Shown: positions 8,901 through 15,351 of the stretch, one piece after another
How the letters are laid out: each line of letters begins with the position of its first letter
How positions within the stretch are numbered: the first letter of the stretch is position 1
Source: an uncultured Verrucomicrobiota bacterium
GTDB taxonomy: Bacteria > Verrucomicrobiota > Verrucomicrobiia > Limisphaerales > UBA9464
NCBI GenBank assembly: GCA_903925515.1
Contig: CAIYFP010000491.1
Coordinates: 1 to 19,873, forward strand
Reading direction: 5' to 3'
Length of the DNA stretch: 19,873 nt
Notes under the pieces: generated by a model
The model's input: only the letters and a program-made list of their open reading frames with translations
The model's database searches: none
What the model was told of the DNA's origin: nothing
Position numbers and translations under genes: made by a program

Positions 8901-11110
8901 ACGACCGAAGGCCACCACGTCGCCGTGAAGCCGGCCGTCGTGTTGCCCACGTTCATGCCGGCGTTCGGGTTCGACTTCCGGAACCACCACACCTCAAGGA
9001 GGTTTTTGCCGGGCACCGCGTTCACCGGAATGATGGCTCCCGCGTTGGCCGCCTCGAACCCCGAGACGAACGGGTCCACGTAGGCGTCAGGTTGGTACAG
9101 GTTGCCGACCGCCTTGTTTAGGTAGCCAGCGACATAGGAATCCGTGTCCACCGAACCCACCTCGCCAGTCGGGGCCTCGATGCGGTCTCCCACGTACACC
9201 GTGTCCGTCACCACTCGCGGGGCGACAAGGACATCCGGCCACACCATGTTCGTGCCATTCCATGCCGAAAGGCTCTGTGCCGCGGTCGATTGTCCCAGCG
9301 TCCCCGCGCGAAGCTCGGCGACCCGCACCGACAACACCCGCTCGAATGAGAGGTCGTCCTTGGAAGTGTAGCGAAGCAGCGTGCGATGCACGTCTTGGCC
9401 CGCGTCAAGGTGCGTGTAGAATCGCAAGTCCGCCGTGAACCTTGCCCTCGGCTGGTCAAAAGGGTCTTGGTACTCGATCACCGGGGCGTTCTCGGCGTTC
9501 AACGCGACCGCCGTCGCCTGCGCCTCCTCGAAGCTTGAGGCCTCGGGACGCACATAGATGCTGTACTGGTTCACGTCCGCTGGCCAGACCAGCGCGTAGC
9601 GCGAATAATGCCTTGGCCACAGGATTCCCGCGCGGCCCTCCTCGAGCCAGTGGACGAGGAAGTCGTTCAGGTTGCGCGTTTCCTTCGTGGCGTAGTACGC
9701 AATGCGGTTCTTGTTCCCGGTGGAATCTTGATAGACGAAGGATTCCCCGCTGACCCCTCGCACGGGCTCCGCATAAAGCGCCGCCACGTCCGATGCAGTC
9801 GGCGGCACAATGCGCTCGCCCAATTCCACCGTGACATCGGACACCACGGGTATTTGCTTCACCTCCACGATCTCGGTGCCGAGCTGGACATAGGTCCCGT
9901 CATTCCTCGCGTCCCCGAGCAGCTCCACCAGGACGCGACCCTCGACATTGTAAGCGTAGATCGCGCCGGCCTGCTGCTCGTACCAAAGGGTCCGAAGCTC
10001 CGACAACACGGCGTTGGTGCTCCCGTCGGTCGGGCTGGTAGACCCGTCAGACTTGAACTCCTTGGGGACCGTTCTCGGAAATGCGGGGCTATAGGCAACC
10101 CGGATGCCGCTGACGCGCGCCGGGGGCACGAGCACGGGCTTTCCGGTGGGCATGTATTCCTTCTGGGTCCAATAGATGAGCCGGGCCTTCTGCACGGGCG
10201 TGGCCGACACGGTGTAGGCCGCCGTGTACAAGAGGAAGATGTTCGCCCCGTTCGTCACGAAGCTCTGGGAGCCCAGCGTGTTTGTGTACGCCGGCAACGT
10301 GGCCGCCGTGAAGGGGTTCGCTCGCATCCATGTCACGAACAGCGGCCCGGTCTGCGACGCATACACCTTTCGGGCATGGGGACTCCAATAATAGTCGTCG
10401 TCCCCGGTTGAATAAGGCTTGTCCAGCCAGTACGCCGTCGAATCGCTCGGGGTGAGCGTCACCCCGTTTTCCGTCAGCAGCGGCACGTTGATCTGTTGCC
10501 CGAACGTGTGCGTCGGCCGACGCGGGGCGAGCATGCGCCCGATGGCGACCCGTCGCAGCGTCATCGTCACCTCGCCCGATGCGTTGGTGGCGACGCCAAG
10601 GCCCATCTGCTGGGCGACCGAGCCACGATACGCGGTGACGTTGGTCCGCAGCACTCCGGCGGCGGACATCGCCTGCCATTGGGCGGAGGAAAGTCCGCCG
10701 ATGCTGCCGGCGCTGAGGTAGGAGCGAAACTGGCCGTCGGTGGGCGGCTTGTAGATGCCCGTGGACTCGTTCCCCGTGGGCCCCTTGCCGTCGGACCCGG
10801 CGGGATTTCCAGCCTCGCGCGAAAGAGGAAGGCCGGTGGCGGATTGCCGGTTCTGGGTCTCAAGCTGGTCGGACTGCTCCACCGGCAACGAGGTCTGCGC
10901 GACCAGTGCGGGCCGAGCAAGGCACAGCAACATGGCGACGAGGCACCACGCGACACCCCGGCCCCGGGAGGAAGCGGCGAGGAAGACCCCATGCTCCATC
11001 CGCGATCGGGATGCTTTCCCGGGGCAGGAAGGCGTCATTCGTGGACCGTTGGGTGCCTCAGGATGCCCGTTCATTGTCCGGGCATGGCTCATGCGAGGGT
11101 GATTCATCAT
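2930..11110 (-). CDS. Giant secreted multidomain protein, unknown function (2726 aa)
   Basis: The start at 11110 is supported by GAGGA 8 bases upstream. An unusually long N-region (residues 1-52) precedes a hydrophobic segment (53-70) and a likely signal-peptidase site near AQ (71-72). Residues about 150-960 are beta-rich and include WSPHARKVYASQTGPLFVTW (about 245-265) and a GYNPNEEHA motif (about 780). Residues about 970-1028 look like an Ig-type domain (GPSWITPTGLNLTG). From about 1500 the sequence becomes helical, with GLIEIYETVLRRGRMLSIEA, an EF-hand/dockerin-like loop DGAPDGVIGAAD (1689-1700), HWASRVGQGAYVNW (about 1820) and LIEIYGTPYPDDVGPGK (about 1970). A long charged helical or coiled-coil stretch covers about 2117-2367. 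The last 350 residues return to beta structure and end WKLVIPAHALL, then KLHFVTYSYSGN. I do not recognise a named family. The helical-then-beta C-terminal layout is reminiscent of Tc-toxin A subunits, but that is only a hypothesis. It is the largest gene of the operon. Confidence 0.93.
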   Translation of the reverse strand: MMNHPRMSHARTMNGHPEAPNGPRMTPSCPGKASRSRMEHGVFLAASSRGRGVAWCLVAMLLCLARPALVAQTSLPVEQSDQLETQNRQSATGLPLSREAGNPAGSDGKGPTGNESTGIYKPPTDGQFRSYLSAGSIGGLSSAQWQAMSAAGVLRTNVTAYRGSVAQQMGLGVATNASGEVTMTLRRVAIGRMLAPRRPTHTFGQQINVPLLTENGVTLTPSDSTAYWLDKPYSTGDDDYYWSPHARKVYASQTGPLFVTWMRANPFTAATLPAYTNTLGSQSFVTNGANIFLLYTAAYTVSATPVQKARLIYWTQKEYMPTGKPVLVPPARVSGIRVAYSPAFPRTVPKEFKSDGSTSPTDGSTNAVLSELRTLWYEQQAGAIYAYNVEGRVLVELLGDARNDGTYVQLGTEIVEVKQIPVVSDVTVELGERIVPPTASDVAALYAEPVRGVSGESFVYQDSTGNKNRIAYYATKETRNLNDFLVHWLEEGRAGILWPRHYSRYALVWPADVNQYSIYVRPEASSFEEAQATAVALNAENAPVIEYQDPFDQPRARFTADLRFYTHLDAGQDVHRTLLRYTSKDDLSFERVLSVRVAELRAGTLGQSTAAQSLSAWNGTNMVWPDVLVAPRVVTDTVYVGDRIEAPTGEVGSVDTDSYVAGYLNKAVGNLYQPDAYVDPFVSGFEAANAGAIIPVNAVPGKNLLEVWWFRKSNPNAGMNVGNTTAGFTATWWPSVVGRYTIAWPSAPREIVLASRLGGVDARVEEASGIIYCQNDPSLAGYNPNEEHAIMSAGVPYATRDDLNLTGGTSSTYSSQPHVLVSYAALDGRPAMAVYKVLREKPSAGYVFDYVVPAGQIVQPPPPLSFLAQPLVGSGDAERSMNYEPPTGSQNLPANWNAGMASGEHGHYMKFTYEDRRHDLWVYRGPHSGLPTLQSGRYNATTGSMDGLGTVTVVASRDFMIPIHATRQSEFLALTVKSGPSWITPTGLNLTGSAPGTAGTFTVEYAVTDRYEGAAVVGQFTMQVVPSGSPSNIPGNLALTSTNPYTGSVVTFTNRAPFLARSPNPSNSFTVRYYYRTEPSFAWPGMASPPPAGSIVPYLRPRTSSGQDIGDPASSSTAPLDIVYRPYWPERDPKDSAKPLGVLPFGATLAGSVNGLPAVRDFRTAHILYQQSIASDMTAKEPAAVLHDPTRAKYADIAEAFKTTGQIPSSIPKQLYQGRYYFPTLPPHLQSRIYLDPNRGEKGSLVLVGEYRQEALGASYLLLNALSREDVAAAKDICPGADPERKAWDGLVEALKTTVETFVEDPKKPGTYMADEAQSEDIDVQSLAEVGNPNVAVDSYAISAVGPGDGYVTVMEASGTAFTQKGDPVSMHIFRVGGSLMRGEVKVLPAANPLSELVTFQFSGDFAAREAEYEFQWKIAAPVDGQPPLTDSTMSRYLALRPVTQGLPRVMIGGAGIQALGDNYVVMRYRPLNPEHPLWTSNPTGDDWSAWTAPVLVEGWIKRVLAGINPFNQRVKDLFNNQVNTDVSLLTQAGKRWEGDVALNLDTINNYGLIEIYETVLRRGRMLSIEAGYNYGPANDALLLAAGYLNDLYMLLGNEAWADAADPTIGIGTADRNYGDISTALFAFKGQVASLLEEELGLLRGRDDFLMPGVDIAPVYNRMFWNYTRGIDSGEVIYALSYNIKEKSDGAPDGVIGAADAAHMFPQGHGDAYGHYLTALKGYYSLLLNPHFDWVPRVEAVNVLGKAVTVDYQDERKFATAAAALARSGRQIFDLTWRKDYQAVGQNGWSHLSASRENPNRTFQNLETGATESTVRRWGADHWASRVGQGAYVNWLAANAVLPSVDPDPTHEGIQRVDRTTVPELDELVMLATGMNTAVDNCEGGLSPLGISEGGLAFDLDPNAVVGKDDGTHFDQMYGRAKRALANAVASFDDAKDVTRLMRGETDSLGELQSNIARQEAAYTASLIEIYGTPYPDDVGPGKLYKQGYEGPDLLHYAYVDLPEFDFPQLAEYTASTEFSIQILDLDPSWLTSKYPDFNYVTVNVSGDDNLGTQTPEGRDRNGIVFEVGKKGTNFVFSVDIGPHGYAEKPATWTGRRRSPGKVQQAISRKIMAHAKLREELLFLESDTDGLTESIMVFQSLNASYDTIRSKREKLLNSGLVLEKVKFANNLFQAVQEAIKEQVSEIATSVTEGVPKSLIAGVAAGGDMTSPARGALKAAATTAVSVLDKVALAREATVLALELSQSTQEAVVQFNQIEPEERNMELLRSVKELVDGLTKVHQRYWTINQRVRELDDAQRGVATLVADGDRIQSEREVFRRRMASVVQGYRTRDAGFRFFRNEKLERYKTLQDLATRYALLAANAYDYETGLLGTTAGRQFARGIVASRALGVVRNGEPQFAGSSTGDPGLSSALASMKADWDVLKGRLGFNNPDAYGTTVSLRTENFRILPGSDGDLNWRDVMNHAYRADLLADPDVVRYCLQMDDGSGLPVPGFVFTFSTEIARGNNLFGQPLAAGDSYFSPASFATKIFASGVALEGYRGMASPSSNSGAVTTGGATSPTEPGSWFLDPLAMAATPYVYLLPVGVDRMRSPPLGDQRTVREWAVDDLAVPMPFNIGASEFATKKLWQSADSLSETLFEIRKHQPFRAVPSGSSFSPSLYTGGGGLQRSQFTNNRLVGRSIWNTQWKLVIPAHALLANPDEGVDRFMQTIKDIKLHFVTYSYSGN

Positions 11111-11118
11111 GGCGTGTT

Positions 11119-11123
11119 TCCTC
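11119..11123 (-). promoter_or_regulatory. Strong ribosome binding site of the giant gene
   Basis: GAGGA on the minus strand, 8 bases before the ATG at 11110 (ATGATG doublet). It favours this start over the internal ATG at 10999, which lacks such a site although it would give a more ordinary signal peptide. Confidence 0.65.
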
Positions 11124-11167
11124 GATCTAAGGTCTTGAAATCTTGGCTTCGCAACGGATGCATCCCA

Positions 11168-12277
11168 TCACGGCCCGACCGCATGGAACTGGAAGTCGGC
11201 GTCGTAGGCGCTTTGGTAGAACAACTTGGACGCGGAGTAGTCGGCGTTGACCAAGTATTGGAGCGCGGCATGGATCCCAAATTGGAAGCCGTAGTTCCTG
11301 AAGTACCAAAGCTCCATGTCCCACCTGTAACCGGTGTAAATCTCGATGGTGACCTCCCGGCATGCGGTCGCGGAGTCCGTGGACATGTTGACGATGGCCC
11401 AGATGGGGTATCCCCCCGAAGCCACGCTCGGGCCCATGGCGGTCGCGATGACCGCTGGAGGTGCACCGAAGGGCGCGTCAAAGGTGATCTTGTATCGTCC
11501 ACCACCGATCCTTGCGATGGTGTATCCGGGGGAGGGTTCCACGTTGAAGGTCGCCGCCGTGCCGCTGCCGCTCCATTGATGGCGTCCAGAGATGATCCGC
11601 AAGGTGCCCTCGGACGATTCAACAAACCCGCTGCCCGACGAGGCCGCTCCAGCAGCACCGCCAACCGTCAGGACATTGGATACGGTCAACGAACCGACGG
11701 CGAGGGTCGAGGCGGACAGGTTGAAGGCGGATATCGGCTTGCTAATGGCAATGCCCGAGGCCGTGGCCACCACGGCGTCGGACCCCGTCGGGTCCACGAG
11801 GCGCCCCGTGGCTTGGGCAAGGTAGGCGAACGGGGCCGACGCGAGGCGAACCCGGGGCTGGATATCAAGATCGGTTCCATTGGATCCGACGCCCTTGACA
11901 CTGACTGCCACAAATCGATCGGCGGCCCCTGCCCCGCTGAATACGGATGCAAGGCCGGCCGAGGGGTTGGACACCTCGCCGATGGGTACTCCCTCGCCGA
12001 GTTGCACGCTGAAGTAGCCCTTGTCCACCGTGGTGGTTTGCTGCTCGGCCCAAATCGCATTCCCGCCCGATTCCTCCTTGAAGATCCGGAACACGATGTC
12101 GTACGCCCGCGCGCCGGCATTCGCCAAGGGCAGGCCATCTCCCCCGACCAGATAGCCTTGATAGGTGACTCGTGACGGGGGCGCGGCGGGCGCCTGACCA
12201 ACAGACCGATAGGCCCCGAGGAGCAGGACGAACAGCAGCCCAATCCACCCACGCGGGCCAAGGAAGCGACTTCTCAT
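11168..12277 (-). CDS. Secreted fibre-like protein, YQG N-module and beta-sandwich C-module (369 aa)
   Basis: Residues 1-28 form a signal peptide (MRSRFLGPRGW, hydrophobic core, SVGQ). Residues 37-150 are a module found in many secreted tail-fibre-like bacterial proteins: YQGYL, DIVFRI, WAEQQTTT, KGYFSVQLGEG and RVRLASAPFAYLA. A low-complexity Ser/Ala/Val-rich linker (about 155-220) resembles a beta-helical or fibre shaft. The C-terminal part (about 225-369) has GRHQW, EPSPGYTIARIGGGRYKITF and PPAVIATA, a pattern like H-type lectin or fibre-tip jelly rolls (Y-x-I-T-F ... P-x-V), and ends DFQFHAVGP. It is a tandem paralogue of the 390-residue gene 31 bases upstream. No Shine-Dalgarno site is clear. 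A surface adhesin or fibre role is inferred; no enzymatic motif is visible. Confidence 0.9.
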   Translation of the reverse strand: MRSRFLGPRGWIGLLFVLLLGAYRSVGQAPAAPPSRVTYQGYLVGGDGLPLANAGARAYDIVFRIFKEESGGNAIWAEQQTTTVDKGYFSVQLGEGVPIGEVSNPSAGLASVFSGAGAADRFVAVSVKGVGSNGTDLDIQPRVRLASAPFAYLAQATGRLVDPTGSDAVVATASGIAISKPISAFNLSASTLAVGSLTVSNVLTVGGAAGAASSGSGFVESSEGTLRIISGRHQWSGSGTAATFNVEPSPGYTIARIGGGRYKITFDAPFGAPPAVIATAMGPSVASGGYPIWAIVNMSTDSATACREVTIEIYTGYRWDMELWYFRNYGFQFGIHAALQYLVNADYSASKLFYQSAYDADFQFHAVGP

Positions 12278-12308
12278 GTTGAAAGGCAGGGTGAGGATTT
12301 CGGACGGC

Positions 12309-13481
12309 TCAGTTTCCGGTGGCGAAGAACGAAAGGTCCCAATCGATGACGACGGGCGTTGGAAAGTACGAGGTGACTAGGTCCACCCCGTTGAAGTTGC
12401 CAAAGGTCCTGAAAATCATCAGGGCAACCGGTGGCGAAGCGGCGGGGTCCAGTTGGATCCCTTGGACCAAGTGGTAAATGTCCCTTGACTCATAGCTGCT
12501 GAAGGCGGTGAGCCGCACGGTGAACTCCTTCCTGGCGACGGTGGCGTCGCTCGACTGGATGACCTGCGGCTGCGCGGCCCCGGAGATTGCGGTGGAGCCG
12601 TATCCCGGGATGATGGCGGTGGCGACGACGCTCGGGACCGTGTTGAAGGCGGTGTCGAAGGTGACCTTGTACTCTCCGGCGCGGGTCCGCGAGATGGAAT
12701 AGCCCGGGGAGGGTTCCAGGACGAATTGGGCGCCGGCGCCGTTGTTGGGTGACCCATTCGTCCACCGATGACGCCCAGCCACGACCCTCAACGCGCCCTC
12801 CCGCGTGCGCACGAGCCGTCCACCGCCGCCACCCGTCCCAAGGATGTTGAGCGAGTTGCTGATCGTCAGGGTTCCCAAGGTCGCCGTGGGCACCGAGATC
12901 GAAGGGGTCGTCAAGGTTGTGGAAGCCACGAGGTTGCTGGACGACGCGGACAAGAGGATGTTGCGGTTCGCGTCCACCATGCTGGAGGCCGCAAGCGCGA
13001 GGTAGGCAAAGGGCGCGGAGGCCAACCTGACCCTGGGGGCCACCGTGAGGTCGCCCCCGTTGGCCCGCAGCCCCTTCACCGTGGTCTCGACCCATCGATT
13101 GTTCCCGGAGGCATCGGCGAAGAGCGCGCTGAGTCCGGAGGAAGGGTTGGTGAAGCCAACGACAGCGATGCCCTCGCCCAACTGAACCCCAAAGTAGCCC
13201 TTGTCGAAGGTGGCCGCTTGTTGCTCGGCCCAGAGCAGTTGGCCACCGGTCTCCGCGTCGTAGATGCGGAAGATGATGTCATGGGCCTTGGGTGCCGAGG
13301 AACCGAGGGGGACCCCGTCGAGACCCGTGAGGTATCCTTGGTACGCCATGCTTCCCGGCGGCTGGGGTGTCCCTTGGGCACGGAGCGAGCCGCAAAGGGC
13401 GAGGAGCAGCCCGAGGCATGTGGAAAGCACGGCGAGGCCGGCAGCCGGATTCATGCGTTTCCTGGTTGGGGTGTCGATCAT
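12309..13481 (-). CDS. Secreted fibre-like protein, paralogue of the 369-aa product (390 aa)
   Basis: The layout matches the next gene: signal peptide (to about residue 36, LRAQ), YQGYL module (47-165) with DIIFRIYDAETGG, WAEQQ, KGYFGVQLGEG and RVRLASAPFAYLA, a shaft-like Ser/Thr-rich linker (165-220), a Gly run (GTGGGGGR), then a C-terminal sandwich with GRHRW, EPSPGYSISRTRAGEYKVTF and PSVVATA, ending WDLSFFATGN. Two starts are possible. ATG 13481 gives a basic N-region (PTRKR). ATG 13454 has AGGA 5 bases upstream, and a small GCAAA/TTTGC hairpin sits directly before 13481, which could mask it; but the short form lacks basic residues. I keep 13481. It lies 38 bases after the 609-residue gene. 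Confidence 0.88.
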   Translation of the reverse strand: MIDTPTRKRMNPAAGLAVLSTCLGLLLALCGSLRAQGTPQPPGSMAYQGYLTGLDGVPLGSSAPKAHDIIFRIYDAETGGQLLWAEQQAATFDKGYFGVQLGEGIAVVGFTNPSSGLSALFADASGNNRWVETTVKGLRANGGDLTVAPRVRLASAPFAYLALAASSMVDANRNILLSASSSNLVASTTLTTPSISVPTATLGTLTISNSLNILGTGGGGGRLVRTREGALRVVAGRHRWTNGSPNNGAGAQFVLEPSPGYSISRTRAGEYKVTFDTAFNTVPSVVATAIIPGYGSTAISGAAQPQVIQSSDATVARKEFTVRLTAFSSYESRDIYHLVQGIQLDPAASPPVALMIFRTFGNFNGVDLVTSYFPTPVVIDWDLSFFATGN

Positions 13482-13520
13482 GGCAAAGGGGTGTTTTGCG
13501 CTGGCTCGATGATCCGCAGG

Positions 13521-15350
13521 CTAGGGTGACGTGGCCGCCGACAGGTTTGGCGCCATGGAAATGCGATTCAGCACGAACGATCCGCGAGCCTCGAAGGTGC
13601 GGGTGTCCACGTTGCCTCCACCGCGCGCCAAGCCCTGGACGCTGACCGATTCGGCATAGTTCCCGGCCAGCGTCTGCCCCGCCGCCGTCCGCGAGTCGAA
13701 GTCATCCGATGGCGGCGTGAATTGCAGCGTGAGCCTTCTAACCAACCCGTAGGACTCCGATCCTTGCGGGACCGTCTTGGCCCGGTCGCCATCGAGGTTG
13801 TCATGGTCGGGATGGTACGCATGCAGGAAGGGACTGGATTGGCCGTCGTCGAACCGAGTCGTCACCTCGGCCGTAATCGTCCTTCCGGGGCCAAGCGACC
13901 CCGAGAAGGCCCAGCCCTCGTTCACGCCGGAAAAGGGAAGGTGCGGTGCGCTGATGCGTCGCGAGTCCTTGAGGTAATTGCGGTTCAACACGCCCTCGCC
14001 CCGCGCCACGATGGGGTTCGTGGCGGCGTCCATGCCCAAGTACACCTGCTGCATCAACCGGGCTGGCCCTGTCGCAGGGTTGTGGACAATCAATCGCAGG
14101 GGGAAGGCCATGGATACCCCCGTCAGCGACGTGTCCAAGCCCTGCACTTGGTACTTGCCATCAGACCCGACGACCGGCTCTGCGTCTGGGCCGCGCTGGT
14201 ATTTCTTGAGGTATTGCCCCACTTGGGTCACTGCGGCGTCCCCGACCCAAAGCCCCGAATACACCCCAACGCTCGCGGTCACGCCCACGTCCACCTGCGA
14301 GTATCCGAGCGAGTCCGTGAACCGAAGGACGCCCGCCAACAAATCCCCGGCGTTGCCGGACATCTGCGAGCGATCCACTCCGAGGACAATCTCGGCATCC
14401 GCCCCCAGCGAACCCGCCGCCGCCAAGGTCCATGTCATCGGGGTTCCTGCCGCCAACGGGTTGTAGGGATAGGCAAGGGATGTCGCGTTGGTCCGCACCC
14501 CCCGCACGAGGAGGGGCACCATGCCCGCGACCGGGACCTGCCCGTTGGGCGCGGCCTCGGATGGCATCAACGACAAGGACACCGTCAACGGGCTGGACGT
14601 CACGTTCCGGATTCGCACGCCGATGACCCGGCCCTTGTCGCCATAGTTGAGCTGGCCCGACTCCGGAACGCTGATCTCCACCGGGCCAAAGTATCGATTG
14701 TAATAGCTTCCCGTGTTGATCCAGTAGGCCTCGCCGCGTGCCATCTTGGTGTTCCGCAGCCCGAAGATCACCCCCGGGTTCGACGGGCCAAGGTCCCCTT
14801 CGGAATAACGGTAGAACTCGGACGCCGAGCGCTGGAACTCCACCGGTGCGCGGGAGAAAAACCCGTTTTGGCCCGTGAACGTGGGAGCGTTCCCCTGCGG
14901 CACGGGAAACCCCATGAAGTTCAACCCCGTGCTTGTCCACCGGTACCGCGTCGCCACCGCCTTGCCTTGGATGGCCCATGTGTGGCCCGGCAACGAAGCC
15001 TTCACCCGCACGAGGTAGGCCATTCCCGCCGTCATCCGCCGCAACGCCGAATCCTCGCCGTCCTGCCGGCTCCAGCTCACCCACCGGCTGTCCCCGGTCG
15101 TTGGCATCAGCGGGCTGACGGTGAACTGCTGGCCCGTGACATCCGGCCTCCACATCCACACCTCCTCCACCGCGAACGTCGAGTCCAAGGCCACCATCTC
15201 GTCGATCGTCTGGTGACTGGGGTCCACGTGCAGGTACACCGCATTCCAGCCGGCCCGAAGATCAAGCGTCTGCGTCAGCCACTGCGCTTGCAGTCCCCAT
15301 GCTCCCGCCAGCGTCGCCGCCAGCCCCAACAACATGAACTTCAACCTCAT
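13521..15350 (-). CDS. Secreted beta-rich protein with GWNAVYL N-terminus, unknown function (609 aa)
   Basis: Residues 1-23 are a signal peptide (MRLKFMLLGLAATL, cleavage near LQAQ). The mature start carries LDLRAGWNAVYLHVDPS, then VEEVWMWRPD, a motif set I associate with uncharacterised Verrucomicrobiota secreted proteins. The middle (about 230-360) looks like beta-sandwich material (VIGVRIRNVTSSPLTVSLSL; WTLAAAGSLGADAEIVLGVD). The last third contains HAYHPDHDNLDGD (about residues 515-527), an Asp/His-rich stretch that could bind a metal, and ends in MAPNLSAATSP with no anchor. The ATG follows the stop of the preceding gene by one base, so translation is probably coupled. No catalytic motif is recognised. 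Confidence 0.92.
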   Translation of the reverse strand: MRLKFMLLGLAATLAGAWGLQAQWLTQTLDLRAGWNAVYLHVDPSHQTIDEMVALDSTFAVEEVWMWRPDVTGQQFTVSPLMPTTGDSRWVSWSRQDGEDSALRRMTAGMAYLVRVKASLPGHTWAIQGKAVATRYRWTSTGLNFMGFPVPQGNAPTFTGQNGFFSRAPVEFQRSASEFYRYSEGDLGPSNPGVIFGLRNTKMARGEAYWINTGSYYNRYFGPVEISVPESGQLNYGDKGRVIGVRIRNVTSSPLTVSLSLMPSEAAPNGQVPVAGMVPLLVRGVRTNATSLAYPYNPLAAGTPMTWTLAAAGSLGADAEIVLGVDRSQMSGNAGDLLAGVLRFTDSLGYSQVDVGVTASVGVYSGLWVGDAAVTQVGQYLKKYQRGPDAEPVVGSDGKYQVQGLDTSLTGVSMAFPLRLIVHNPATGPARLMQQVYLGMDAATNPIVARGEGVLNRNYLKDSRRISAPHLPFSGVNEGWAFSGSLGPGRTITAEVTTRFDDGQSSPFLHAYHPDHDNLDGDRAKTVPQGSESYGLVRRLTLQFTPPSDDFDSRTAAGQTLAGNYAESVSVQGLARGGGNVDTRTFEARGSFVLNRISMAPNLSAATSP

Positions 15351-15351
15351 A

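Noticed and set aside
10496..12175. 559-residue plus-strand open frame crossing two minus-strand genes
   Set aside because: It is Arg/Gly/His-rich without domains, spans the junction of two convincing secreted-protein genes and lacks a ribosome site of note.
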